NCBI RefSeq assembly: GCF_001184025.1
Contig: NZ_BBYG01000015.1
Location: 248,001 to 312,000, forward strand
Direction of reading: 5' to 3'
Origin: Streptomyces maremycinicus
Lineage (GTDB): Bacteria; Actinomycetota; Actinomycetes; Streptomycetales; Streptomycetaceae
DNA length: 64,000 nucleotides
Part shown: piece after piece, positions 34,110 through 43,006 of the stretch
How positions within the stretch are numbered: position 1 is the first letter of the stretch
How the letters are laid out: every line of letters starts with the position of its first letter
Position numbers and translations under genes: made by a program
The notes under the pieces: generated by a model
What the model was told of the DNA's origin: nothing
What the model saw: only the letters and a program-made list of their open reading frames with translations
Database searches by the model: none

Positions 34110-36035
34110 ATGTGTGGCATCGCAGGCACTTACCGATGGCCGGACGGGAAGGCCGTCACCGACCGGCTCACCGATATCCTCGCGCACCGCGGTCCCGACG
34201 GGGCGGGCCGCTACAGCCACTCCGTCGGTGACGGCGAGGTGCACCTCGGGCACCGCCGACTGGCCATCATGGACCTGTCCGACACGGGCGCCCAGCCGAT
34301 GGTCTCGGACGGCCTCGTCCTGACGTACAACGGCGAGCTGTACAACGCGCCCGAGCTGCGTGCCGAACTGGCCGCCGCCGGGGTGCGCTTCCGCGGCACC
34401 TCCGACACCGAGGTGCTGCTGGAGGCCTGGCGGCGCTGGGGCACGGACTGTCTTCCCCGGCTGCGCGGGATGTTCGCCTTCGGGGTGTTCGACGAGCGGA
34501 CCGGTGAGCTGGTGCTCGTCCGCGACCAGCTGGGCATCAAGCCGCTGTTCCTGCTGCGGCGCGGCGAGGGCCTGGTGTTCGCCTCCGAGCTGAAGGCGCT
34601 CGCCGCCGTGACCGGCGGTTCGCTCCAGGTGGACCATGCGGCGCTGGTGGCCTCGCTGCTGTACTACTGGGTGCCCGACTCCCGGTGCGCGTTCCGCGAG
34701 GCGGAGAAGCTGCCGCCGGGCAGCTGGCTCCGGTGCCGGCCCGACGGCCGGGTGGAGCGCGGCCGGTTCTGGCACCTGAGGGACGTCGCCGCCGAGGGCC
34801 GGGACCGGGCGCTGGCCGGCGAACTGCCGGATGTCGCCGCCGTCGTCGAGGAGTCGACCCGGCACCATCTGCTCTCCGACGTGCCCGTGGCGACGTTCCT
34901 GTCCGGCGGGCTGGACTCCAGCTACCTGACCGCGCTGGCGGCCCGCGACCGGCCAGGGATCTCGGCCTACACGATCGGATTCCGCGCCGAGGACGCCCGG
35001 TTCGAGGCGATGCCGGACGATCTGCGCTACGCCCGGCAGGTGGCCGAGCGGTTCGGCGTCGACCTCCGGGAGATCGAGATCGCTCCGAACGTACTCGACC
35101 TGCTGCCGCAGATGACGTACCACCTGGACGAGCCGATCGGCGACCCCGCCGCGATCAACACGTTCCTGATCTGCCAGGCCGCGCGGGAGGCCGGGGTCAA
35201 GGTGATGCTCTCCGGGATGGGCGCCGACGAGCTGTTCGCGGGCTACCGCAAGCACCTGGCCAACCTGCTCGCGCTGCGCTACCAGCGCGTCCCGCGGCCC
35301 CTGCGGCGCGGCCTGTCCCGGGCCGTGGACCGGCTGCCGGTCGCCACGGCCCGCCGGGGGTACCGGTCGGTGCGCTTCGCGAAGCGGTTCCTCTCCTTCG
35401 CCGACCTGCCGGAGGAGACCGCGTTCCGGCGCAGCTACACCATGTACGACCGGGACGAGCTGCTCGCCCTGATCGATCCGGACCTGGCCGGGACGGTCGA
35501 CGACGTGCTGACCGAGCACGCGGACGTCTACCACGACAACGACCTCGACGACTTCGTCAACCGCATGTGCCTGGGCGACTCCCGGATGTTCCTGCCGGGC
35601 CTCAACCTCGCCTACACCGACCGGTCGAGCATGGCCGCCTCGACCGAGGTGCGGGTGCCGTACGTGGACGTCGAGGTGGTCAAGGCGGCGTTCGCCGTGC
35701 CCGGTGACCGCAAGATCGCCGGGCGGCAGGGCAAGGCCGTCCTCAAGGAGGCGGCCGCCTCGGTCCTGCCCAAGGAGATCGTGTACCGGCCCAAGGGCCT
35801 GTTCAGTGCCCCCCTGCGCGCCTGGATGAGCCGGGACCTGGCACCGCTGGTCCGCGAGGTGGTGCACGACGGGCTGCTCGTCAGCTCCGGTCTCCTGCGC
35901 CGCGACGCGCTGGCCCGCATGGTCGCCGAGGACGCCGCCGGGCAGCGGGACTTCTCCAAACATCTGTGGCACGTGCTGACCCTCGAGTACTGGTACCGCG
36001 GCGCGACCACGGGCGCCGCCCAGAACTCTCACTGA
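34110..36035 (+). CDS. AsnB-type glutamine-dependent amidotransferase
   Basis: 641 residues. The class II glutaminase domain starts at Cys2 (MCGIAGTYRW, with LAHRGPDG and TYNGELYN). The synthetase domain has the PP-loop SGGLDSSYLTAL at about residue 265 and SGMGADELFAGYRKH. In polysaccharide loci such homologues (for example WbpS) are thought to amidate uronic acids rather than make asparagine. With the AlgD-like dehydrogenase nearby that is the preferred role here, by inference. It starts 3 bases after the Wzz-like gene. Confidence 0.87.
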   Translation: MCGIAGTYRWPDGKAVTDRLTDILAHRGPDGAGRYSHSVGDGEVHLGHRRLAIMDLSDTGAQPMVSDGLVLTYNGELYNAPELRAELAAAGVRFRGTSDTEVLLEAWRRWGTDCLPRLRGMFAFGVFDERTGELVLVRDQLGIKPLFLLRRGEGLVFASELKALAAVTGGSLQVDHAALVASLLYYWVPDSRCAFREAEKLPPGSWLRCRPDGRVERGRFWHLRDVAAEGRDRALAGELPDVAAVVEESTRHHLLSDVPVATFLSGGLDSSYLTALAARDRPGISAYTIGFRAEDARFEAMPDDLRYARQVAERFGVDLREIEIAPNVLDLLPQMTYHLDEPIGDPAAINTFLICQAAREAGVKVMLSGMGADELFAGYRKHLANLLALRYQRVPRPLRRGLSRAVDRLPVATARRGYRSVRFAKRFLSFADLPEETAFRRSYTMYDRDELLALIDPDLAGTVDDVLTEHADVYHDNDLDDFVNRMCLGDSRMFLPGLNLAYTDRSSMAASTEVRVPYVDVEVVKAAFAVPGDRKIAGRQGKAVLKEAAASVLPKEIVYRPKGLFSAPLRAWMSRDLAPLVREVVHDGLLVSSGLLRRDALARMVAEDAAGQRDFSKHLWHVLTLEYWYRGATTGAAQNSH

Positions 36036-36068
36036 CGGCGTAGAGACAGCAGAGACTGAGGACTTCGG

Positions 36069-38261
36069 GTGAAACAGGTTGTTCAGAACTACAAGAGCGG
36101 CGAGCTCGCGGTGCTCGACGTGCCGGTGCCGGGGTGCAAGCCGGGCGGTGTGCTGGTCCGCAGCGCCTACTCGCTGATCTCCACCGGCACCGAGTTGATG
36201 AAGGTGTCCGAGGCCGGCATGTCGATGCTGGGCAAGGCCCGCTCCCGGCCGGACCAGGTGGCCAAGGTCGTGCAGAGCGTGGCGACCAACGGGGTGCCCG
36301 CCACCTATCGCAAGGTGATGGGCAAGCTGGACTCCTACACACCGCTGGGCTACTCGCTGTGCGGGGTGGTCGAGCAGGTCGGCGCCGGGATCGACGATGT
36401 GAAGGTCGGCGACCTCGTGGCCTGCGCCGGCAACGAGCACGCGCTGCACGCCGAGCTGAACTGGGTGCCGAAGAACCTGTACGCCCGGGTGCCGGAGGGC
36501 CTCGCGCCGCGGCACGCGGCCTTCGGCACCGTCGGTTCGATCGCGATGCAGGGCGTCCGCCAGGGCGAGTCACGGCTCGGCGAGGTGGCGCTGGTCGTCG
36601 GCCTCGGGCTGATCGGGCAGCTGGTGGTGCAGCTGCTGACCGCTTCGGGCGTCCGCGTCGTCGGGGTCGACCCCGACCCGGCGCGCTGCGAACTCGCCGA
36701 GCGCCTGGGCGCGGCGGCCTGCGCCGACCCCTCCTCCACGGCCGTGGAGACCGCCGTCGCCGAACTCACCGGCGGTCACGGCGTGGACCAGGTGTACCTG
36801 GCCGCCGGCGGTGGCAGCAACCAGCCCGTCGAGCTTGCCGCCCGGATGTGCCGGGACCGCGGCCGGGTCGTCGACATCGGCAAATGCCGCCTGGACCTGC
36901 CGTGGAACGCGTACTACGAGAAGGAGCTCGACGTCCGGTTCTCCCGTTCGTACGGCCCCGGGCGCTACGACCCGGAGTACGAACTCGAGGGCCGGGACTA
37001 CCCGATCGGCTACGTGCGCTGGACCGAGCGCCGCAACCTCGCGTGCTTCCTCGACCTCGTCGCCCGCGGCCGCGTCGACGTGGAGCCCCTGATCTCGCAC
37101 ATCGCCGACTTCGACGACGCCGTCGAGACGTACCGGAGCCTGAAGGACGGCGATCTGAAGGCCGTGGCCGTGCTGTTCCGGTACCCCGGACGGACGGTCG
37201 AGGCGCAGGCCCCGGAGGCCGTGCCCGAGGTGGCCGTGCCCGAGGTGCGGCGCGGCGACCGAGTGCCCCCGTCGGGCCGGGCCGCCGGAACACCGGTGCG
37301 GCTGGCGTTCGTCGGCGCCGGGAACTACGCGACGTCGATGCTGCTGCCGCATCTGGCGCGGCGCGAGGGCGTCGAGCTGTCGACCGTCGTCACCACGACG
37401 GCGCTGTCGGCGGCCAACGCGCGGCGCAAGTTCGGCTTCGCCGGGGCGACCACCGATCTCGACGCCGTGCTCGGCGACGACTCCGTGGACGCGGTGTTCG
37501 TGGTCACCCGGCACAGCTCGCACGCCGAACTGACCCGCAGGGCGCTGCTGGCCGGCAAGGCGGTCTTCGTCGAGAAGCCGTTGGCGCTGACCGAGGACGA
37601 ACTCGCCGGGGTGCTCTCCGCGGTGGAGGAATCCGGCAACGACCGGCTCCAGGTCGGCTTCAACCGCCGGTTCGCGCCGCTGCTCCAGGAGGCCAGGCAG
37701 CGGTTCGGCGCCCGGACCGGTCCGGCGAGCCTGCGCTACCTGGTCAACGCGGGCCGGCTGGGGCAGGGCAGCTGGTATCTCCAACAGGGCACCGAGGGCT
37801 CGCGGTTCGCCGGCGAGGGCGGGCACTTCATCGACACGGCGAGCTGGCTGCTCGACGCCGATCCGGTCTCGGTGTACGCGGTCGCCTCGCCCGGCAACGA
37901 CGATCTCCAGGTCGTGCTGCGCTACCCGGACGGGTCCACCGCCACCGTCAGCTACGTCACCACCGGCGCGCCCGGCTTCCCCAAGGAGACGTTGGACCTC
38001 GTCGCGGACGGCAAGGTGCTGCGGCTCGACGACTTCGTCCGTGCCTCGGTGTACGCCCGCAAGCGGTGGGTGAGTTCGCGGCTGCCCAAGGCCCGGGACA
38101 AGGGCCAGGAGGCCCAACTGGCCGCGTTCGTCCGGGCCGTGCGCACCGGTGGCCCGATGCCGGTGCCGCTGGAGTCGCTGGTCGCCACCACGGCGGCCAC
38201 CCTCGCGGTGCAGGCCGGCCTGGCCGGGGGCGCGCCCGTGACGTTGGCGAGAACGCGATGA
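36069..38261 (+). CDS. Bi-domain oxidoreductase: MDR dehydrogenase fused to Gfo/Idh/MocA
   Basis: 730 residues. Residues 1-370 are a zinc-independent alcohol-dehydrogenase-like domain (SAYSLISTGTELMKVSEAGM, VGLGLIGQLVVQLLTASGVR). Residues about 410-725 are a Gfo/Idh/MocA oxidoreductase (LAFVGAGNYATSMLLPHL, VFVEKPLALTEDELAG, GFNRRFAPLL). This fusion typically sits next to AsnB and heparinase-like genes in polysaccharide loci, as here. It presumably oxidises or epimerises a sugar; the substrate is unknown. GTG start after a short gap; it overlaps the next gene by 4 bases. Confidence 0.88.
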   Translation: MKQVVQNYKSGELAVLDVPVPGCKPGGVLVRSAYSLISTGTELMKVSEAGMSMLGKARSRPDQVAKVVQSVATNGVPATYRKVMGKLDSYTPLGYSLCGVVEQVGAGIDDVKVGDLVACAGNEHALHAELNWVPKNLYARVPEGLAPRHAAFGTVGSIAMQGVRQGESRLGEVALVVGLGLIGQLVVQLLTASGVRVVGVDPDPARCELAERLGAAACADPSSTAVETAVAELTGGHGVDQVYLAAGGGSNQPVELAARMCRDRGRVVDIGKCRLDLPWNAYYEKELDVRFSRSYGPGRYDPEYELEGRDYPIGYVRWTERRNLACFLDLVARGRVDVEPLISHIADFDDAVETYRSLKDGDLKAVAVLFRYPGRTVEAQAPEAVPEVAVPEVRRGDRVPPSGRAAGTPVRLAFVGAGNYATSMLLPHLARREGVELSTVVTTTALSAANARRKFGFAGATTDLDAVLGDDSVDAVFVVTRHSSHAELTRRALLAGKAVFVEKPLALTEDELAGVLSAVEESGNDRLQVGFNRRFAPLLQEARQRFGARTGPASLRYLVNAGRLGQGSWYLQQGTEGSRFAGEGGHFIDTASWLLDADPVSVYAVASPGNDDLQVVLRYPDGSTATVSYVTTGAPGFPKETLDLVADGKVLRLDDFVRASVYARKRWVSSRLPKARDKGQEAQLAAFVRAVRTGGPMPVPLESLVATTAATLAVQAGLAGGAPVTLARTR

Positions 38262-40237
38262 CGGTGAACGCGGGGAGTCCGGGCTGGTACCTGCGGCGGC
38301 TGTCCCGGATGGGACCGCGGGAGATCGGCGGACGGGCGGGCGACGCGGTACGCAGACGGCGGTGGCGGACGGCACGGCCGGACAGCCCCGACGTGACCGG
38401 CGCCGGGTTCACCGCGGTCCTGCCCGCGGGGACGGTCGCCGCGGTGCCACCGGACGCCGTGAAGCGTCTGCTCGCCCAGGCCGACCGGCTGATGGCCGGG
38501 CACGCCGAGTACTTCGGGGTGGGCCGCGACGATCTGGCCGACCCGGACTGGTGGTTCGACCCGAAGACCGGGCGCCGTGCGCCGTGGGGCTATGCCTTCG
38601 ACGTGCCGTACCGGGACGAGGACCGGGTCGGTGACATCAAGCAGATCTGGGAACTGTCCCGGCACCAGTACCTCACGGTGCTCGCCGCCGCCTACGCGGT
38701 CACCGGTGACGAGCGGTACGCCGAGCGCGTGGCGGAGCACCTGAGGTCCTGGTGGAGGTCCAACGCGCCGCTGCGCGGGGTGCACTGGACCAGTGGCATC
38801 GAGCTGGGGATCCGGCTGCTGTCCTGGGTGTGGATCCGCCGGCTGCTCGACGGCTGGCCGGGGGCGGCCGCCCTGTTCGAGGACAACCCGGTGGCGCTGG
38901 ACCAGATCTGGCACCACCAGCACTGGCTGGCCGCCTTCCCCAGCCGGGGTTCCTCGGCGAACAACCACGTCATCGCCGAGGCCGCCGGGCAGTTCGCCGC
39001 GGCCTGCGCGTTCGGATGGTTCCCCGACTCGGCGCGCTGGCGGGCCGACGCGCTGCGGTCGCTGGAGCGGGAGCTGCGCGCCAACACCTTCGACTCCGGC
39101 CTCAACCGCGAGCTGGCCACCGAGTACCACGGACTGGTGCTGGAACTCGGCCTGGCCGCCGTGGCCGAGGCGGATGCCGCCGACGTGCCGGTCCCCGCGT
39201 CGGTGCGGTCGGTGCTGCTGCGGATGACCGACGCGCTCGCCGCCGTCGTGGACGGCCGGCTGCGGCCCCCGCGCCAGGGGGACTCGGACGACGGGCACGG
39301 TCTGGTCGTGGACGGTGCGGGCACCGACCGCTGGGCCTCGCTGCTGGCCACCGGGGATGCCGTGTTCGGCCGGCTCGCCTGGTGGCCCGCGGTGACCGGC
39401 TCCGATGTGCGCACCCCGCTGCTGGCCGCGCTCATCCGGCCGTACCCGGGGACGGGAGCAGCCGCGCCGGCCGTGTCGCGCCCCGCAAGCCGGCCGGACC
39501 ATTTCGCCGACGCGGGCATGACCGTCCTGCGGGGTGCCGGGGAGATCTGGTGCCGCTGCGACGGCGGCCCGCACGGCTTCCTGTCCATCGCCGCGCACGC
39601 TCACGCGGACGCGCTGTCGTTGGAGGTCCGGCAGGACGGGGTCGACGTGCTCGCCGACCCGGGGACGTACTGCTACCACGGTCAGCCCGAGTGGCGGCGG
39701 TACTTCCGGTCGACCCTCGGCCACAACACCCTGGAACTGGACGGCGGTGACCAGTCCGTCTCCGGCGGTCCGTTCCTGTGGACCCGGCACGCCCGCAGCC
39801 GCGTCCTGGTCGCCGACACCCGCGACGCCTCCGACGGGGGCACGGCCCGCTGGTGCGCCGAACACGACGGCTACCAGGGCTCCGTGCATCGCCGCCGGGT
39901 GGAACTGTCGTCCGCCGAGCGCGCGTTGACGGTGGTCGACGAGGTGCGCGGCCCGCGCCGGGCCGTGCGCCTGGCGTTCCATCTCGGCCCGGAGGTCACC
40001 GCGGAGCTGACGGGGAACCGGGCGGTGCTCAGCTGGACCCGGGACGGTGCGGACCGCGGGGCGGAGCTCGACCTGCCGGGGCAGCTGCGCTGGCGGGCGC
40101 ACCGCGGGGAGAGCGACCCGCCGCTGGGCTGGTACTCCGCCGGCTTCGGGCGCAAGGAACCCGCCACCACGCTGGTCGGCACCGGCTTCACCGACGGTAC
40201 GGAGGGGTTCACCACCGTGCTCAGGTTCCGTGGTTAG
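38258..40237 (+). CDS. Heparinase II/III-family polysaccharide lyase-like protein
   Basis: 659 residues. An alpha/alpha toroid part (about 60-370) has LSRHQYLTVLAAAYAVTGDE, HWTSGIELGIRLLSWVWIRR and SSANNHVIAEAAGQFAA. A C-terminal beta-sandwich has the conserved AHAHADALSLEVRQDGVDVL, YCYHGQPEWRRYFRSTLGHN and FHLGPEV. Relatives cleave uronic-acid glycosidic bonds. There is no signal peptide, so it may act inside the cell on intermediates or have another role in synthesis. ATG overlaps the previous stop (ATGA). Confidence 0.88.
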   Translation: MTVNAGSPGWYLRRLSRMGPREIGGRAGDAVRRRRWRTARPDSPDVTGAGFTAVLPAGTVAAVPPDAVKRLLAQADRLMAGHAEYFGVGRDDLADPDWWFDPKTGRRAPWGYAFDVPYRDEDRVGDIKQIWELSRHQYLTVLAAAYAVTGDERYAERVAEHLRSWWRSNAPLRGVHWTSGIELGIRLLSWVWIRRLLDGWPGAAALFEDNPVALDQIWHHQHWLAAFPSRGSSANNHVIAEAAGQFAAACAFGWFPDSARWRADALRSLERELRANTFDSGLNRELATEYHGLVLELGLAAVAEADAADVPVPASVRSVLLRMTDALAAVVDGRLRPPRQGDSDDGHGLVVDGAGTDRWASLLATGDAVFGRLAWWPAVTGSDVRTPLLAALIRPYPGTGAAAPAVSRPASRPDHFADAGMTVLRGAGEIWCRCDGGPHGFLSIAAHAHADALSLEVRQDGVDVLADPGTYCYHGQPEWRRYFRSTLGHNTLELDGGDQSVSGGPFLWTRHARSRVLVADTRDASDGGTARWCAEHDGYQGSVHRRRVELSSAERALTVVDEVRGPRRAVRLAFHLGPEVTAELTGNRAVLSWTRDGADRGAELDLPGQLRWRAHRGESDPPLGWYSAGFGRKEPATTLVGTGFTDGTEGFTTVLRFRG

Positions 40238-40249
40238 GGAGGCAGACGC

Positions 40250-41770
40250 TTGGGGATCAAGTGGCGGCACCGGGTCTGGCAGTCGGCACCGCTGGCGCTG
40301 GCCCTGCTGGCGGCGACCGGCTGTGAGAGCACGCCGGGCGCGCGGCCCGAGCCGGCTCCCGCGCCGTCCACGGCCGTGGCCCGGGTGTGCGCCGAGCCCG
40401 CGGCCGGCCCGGCGAAGGCGCCGGCGGGTGCGGTGACGGTCGACCCCGCGGTCGCCGGTGATCTGGCCGCGAAGACCAAGAGCAGCCCCCCGAACACCAC
40501 GTTCTGGCTCCGCCCCGGCAAGCACCGGCTCGACCCGGACCGCTACGCGCAGGTCATCCCCAAGAAGGGGGACACCTACCTCGGCGCGCCGGGTGCGGTG
40601 CTCGACGGCCGCAGGACCAACCAGTACGCGTTCGGCGGCACCGCCCCCGACGTGACGATCCGCCACCTGACCGTGCAGGGGTTCGTCGCGCCGCACGACG
40701 AGGGGGTGGTCAACCATGACTCGGCCGACGGCTGGGTGATCGACCACGCCACGATCCAGAACAACTCCGGCGCCGGGCTGATGGCGGGGGCCCGCCAGCA
40801 GGTCCGCTCGAGCTGTCTGCGCGGCAACGGTCAGTACGGCATGAACGCGTACAAGGGCAACGGCCGGATCAGCGGTCTGGTGGTCGAGGGCAACGAGATC
40901 GTGGGCAACAACAGCGACGACTGGGAGCGGCGGCGGCCGGGCTGCGGCTGCACCGGAGGCGTCAAGTTCTGGGCCGTCGACGGCGCCGACATCCGGGGGA
41001 ACTGGGTGCACGACAACCGCGGAGCCGGGTTGTGGGCGGACACCAACAACAACGACTTCCTCATCGAGGACAACGTGCTGGAGGCCAACGACGGTGCCGC
41101 GCTGATCTACGAGACCAGCTACAACGCGGTCGTCCGGAAGAACATCATCCGGCGGAACAACTGGGTCGAGGGCCGCCGGTACGCCGACCGGGGGGACAAC
41201 TTCCCGTTCGCGACCGTGTACCTGTCCGAGTCCGGCGGCGAACCCCGGGTCCGGGCCCGCACGGACAAGATCGAGATCTACCGCAACGTGCTGGAGAACA
41301 ACTGGTCCGGGATCACCCTGTGGGAGAACGCCGACCGGTTCTGCAACAGCCCGGCCAACACCTCGTCCGGCGACTGCACGTTGCTCGTGAAGAACACCGA
41401 CCGCTGCGCGCAGCCGGCGATCGCCACCGCACCGCTCTACGCCGACTGCCGGTGGAAGACCCAGCGGGTGGACATCCACGGCAACCGCTTCGTGCTGGAC
41501 AAGTCCGTCGTCGACTGCACGGTGAAGTGCGACCGCATGGCGGTGCTGGCCAACTACGGCACCTATCCGGACTGGTCGCCTTACCAGGGCGAGCGGGTGG
41601 CCGAGGCGATCACCCGCGAGCAGCACAACCGCTGGCACGACAACGTCTATCTCGGACCGTGGAAGTTCGTCGCCCACGACCCGAGCCGGATACTCGACTC
41701 CGGGCAGTGGCAGGGCACGCCGTACCAGCAGGACGCGGGCAGCACCTTCCGCGCACCGGACGGTGGTTGA
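40250..41770 (+). CDS. Lipoprotein with right-handed parallel beta-helix
   Basis: 506 residues. The lipobox LLAATGC gives a lipidated Cys25 after an N-terminal signal; a Pro/Ala-rich linker follows. Residues about 90-450 contain repeated beta-helix turns (VTIRHLTVQGFVAPHDEG, IDHATIQNNSGAGLMAG, IRGNWVHDNRGAGLW, IEDNVLEANDGAALI, IYRNVLENNWSGITLW). This is the fold of pectate lyases and of AlgG-type epimerases, so it may modify or trim the polysaccharide at the cell surface. TTG start with GGGAGG about 8 bases before it. Confidence 0.88.
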   Translation: MGIKWRHRVWQSAPLALALLAATGCESTPGARPEPAPAPSTAVARVCAEPAAGPAKAPAGAVTVDPAVAGDLAAKTKSSPPNTTFWLRPGKHRLDPDRYAQVIPKKGDTYLGAPGAVLDGRRTNQYAFGGTAPDVTIRHLTVQGFVAPHDEGVVNHDSADGWVIDHATIQNNSGAGLMAGARQQVRSSCLRGNGQYGMNAYKGNGRISGLVVEGNEIVGNNSDDWERRRPGCGCTGGVKFWAVDGADIRGNWVHDNRGAGLWADTNNNDFLIEDNVLEANDGAALIYETSYNAVVRKNIIRRNNWVEGRRYADRGDNFPFATVYLSESGGEPRVRARTDKIEIYRNVLENNWSGITLWENADRFCNSPANTSSGDCTLLVKNTDRCAQPAIATAPLYADCRWKTQRVDIHGNRFVLDKSVVDCTVKCDRMAVLANYGTYPDWSPYQGERVAEAITREQHNRWHDNVYLGPWKFVAHDPSRILDSGQWQGTPYQQDAGSTFRAPDGG

Positions 41771-41771
41771 G

Positions 41772-43004
41772 ATGCGCACGGACCACACGTCGAAGATCGT
41801 CGGGACGGTCTGGGGACTGCTGATCCTCAACACGCTCGGCTCCGCCGGGGCGAAGACCATCGTTCCGCTGCCCCGCTCGCTCATCCAGATGGTCACCATG
41901 GGCGCGCTGGTCGCCGCGTTCGCGCTGGCGCTCGCGGTCAACCTCCGGCTGCGCGTGCGGGCCAGCGCCTTCCTGTTCCTGCTCACCCTGCTGCTGGTGC
42001 CGAGCGTGATCTCCAGCGCGAACCTGGAGTCCGGGTTCGGCGCGCTGTTCCGGTGCGCCCGGCTGGCCCTGTTCATCGGCACGCTGTGGCTGCTCAGCCG
42101 CTGGTGGGACGGCGGCCCGACCTTCGTCCGGCACCACATCCGGATGTACTTCCTGGTCCTCGGCTCGGTGGCCGCCGGCGCGGTCATCTCACCGGGCGCC
42201 GCCCTGCCCGAGCTGTACGGCGGGCGCTTGGTCGGCGCGTTGTGGCCCCTCACGCCGCCGCAGATCGGACAGTACGCCGCGGTGATCATCGGGCTCACCG
42301 TGCTGCTCCTGCTCGGCCGCAGGACCGACCGGGGCAGCGCTGCGGTGGTCGTCGTGCCGTCGCTCGTGCTGCTCGCGCTGACCCATACCAGGACGGCGAC
42401 GCTCGGCCTGCTCATCGGGCTGGCGCTGGCGATCTGCTCGCTCGTCCTGACCAGCGCCGCCGCCCGCCGGTTCTTCGTCTGGGCGGTGCTGTGCGCCGCC
42501 GTGGCCGTGGTGGGGTTCGGCTCCGCGCTCCAGGCGTGGTTCCTGCGCGGCCAGAGCCAGGAGAACTTCTCCAGCCTCACCGGCCGGGCCAAGGTCTGGC
42601 ACGCCCTGCTGGCGGCACCGCGCACGACCTCGGAGTACCTGTTCGGCGCGGGTCTGGGCGACAAGTCGTTCGGCGGACTGCCGATCGACAACAGCTGGCT
42701 GGCCGTCTACCACGAGCAGGGGATGACCGGCGTGGCCCTGGTGGCGGCGATCATCGTCGTGCTGGGCGGTGTCGCGCTGCTGCGGCCGCCGTCGCTGTCG
42801 AGGGCCTGCGCGATCTTCCTGATCAGCTACTGCGCGATCGCCTCGTACACCGAGGCCGGGCTGGGCGACGCCTCGCCGTATCTGCTGCATCTGGCCGTGG
42901 CCGCCTCGCTGCTGGCGGCGCCTGCCGCGGAGCCGCCCCCGCCGCCGCCCGACGTCGATCGACGCGGCGTCCCGCGAGGGGCCCGAAGTCCGGAGGTGAT
43001 CTGA
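41772..43004 (+). CDS. wzy: Wzy-like O-antigen/exopolysaccharide polymerase
   Basis: About 410 residues with roughly ten membrane segments and a larger extracytoplasmic loop (FLRGQSQENFSSLTGRAKVW, then FGAGLGDKSFGGLPIDNSW), the pattern of O-antigen ligase/Wzy proteins. It should polymerise lipid-linked repeat units outside the membrane. The start is either this ATG, one base after the upstream stop with GGTGG before it, or the GTG at 41763. The Pro/Arg-rich C-terminus is cytoplasmic. Confidence 0.85.
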   Translation: MRTDHTSKIVGTVWGLLILNTLGSAGAKTIVPLPRSLIQMVTMGALVAAFALALAVNLRLRVRASAFLFLLTLLLVPSVISSANLESGFGALFRCARLALFIGTLWLLSRWWDGGPTFVRHHIRMYFLVLGSVAAGAVISPGAALPELYGGRLVGALWPLTPPQIGQYAAVIIGLTVLLLLGRRTDRGSAAVVVVPSLVLLALTHTRTATLGLLIGLALAICSLVLTSAAARRFFVWAVLCAAVAVVGFGSALQAWFLRGQSQENFSSLTGRAKVWHALLAAPRTTSEYLFGAGLGDKSFGGLPIDNSWLAVYHEQGMTGVALVAAIIVVLGGVALLRPPSLSRACAIFLISYCAIASYTEAGLGDASPYLLHLAVAASLLAAPAAEPPPPPPDVDRRGVPRGARSPEVI

Positions 43005-43006
43005 GC

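Noticed and set aside
32154..36515. 1453-residue minus-strand frame opposite the Wzz-like and AsnB genes
   Set aside because: Same artefact; no domain seen and the opposite strand carries recognised proteins with overlapping starts.
37952..42691. 1579-residue minus-strand frame opposite the oxidoreductase, heparinase and beta-helix genes
   Set aside because: Antisense shadow with repetitive Arg/Pro/Gly/Val composition.
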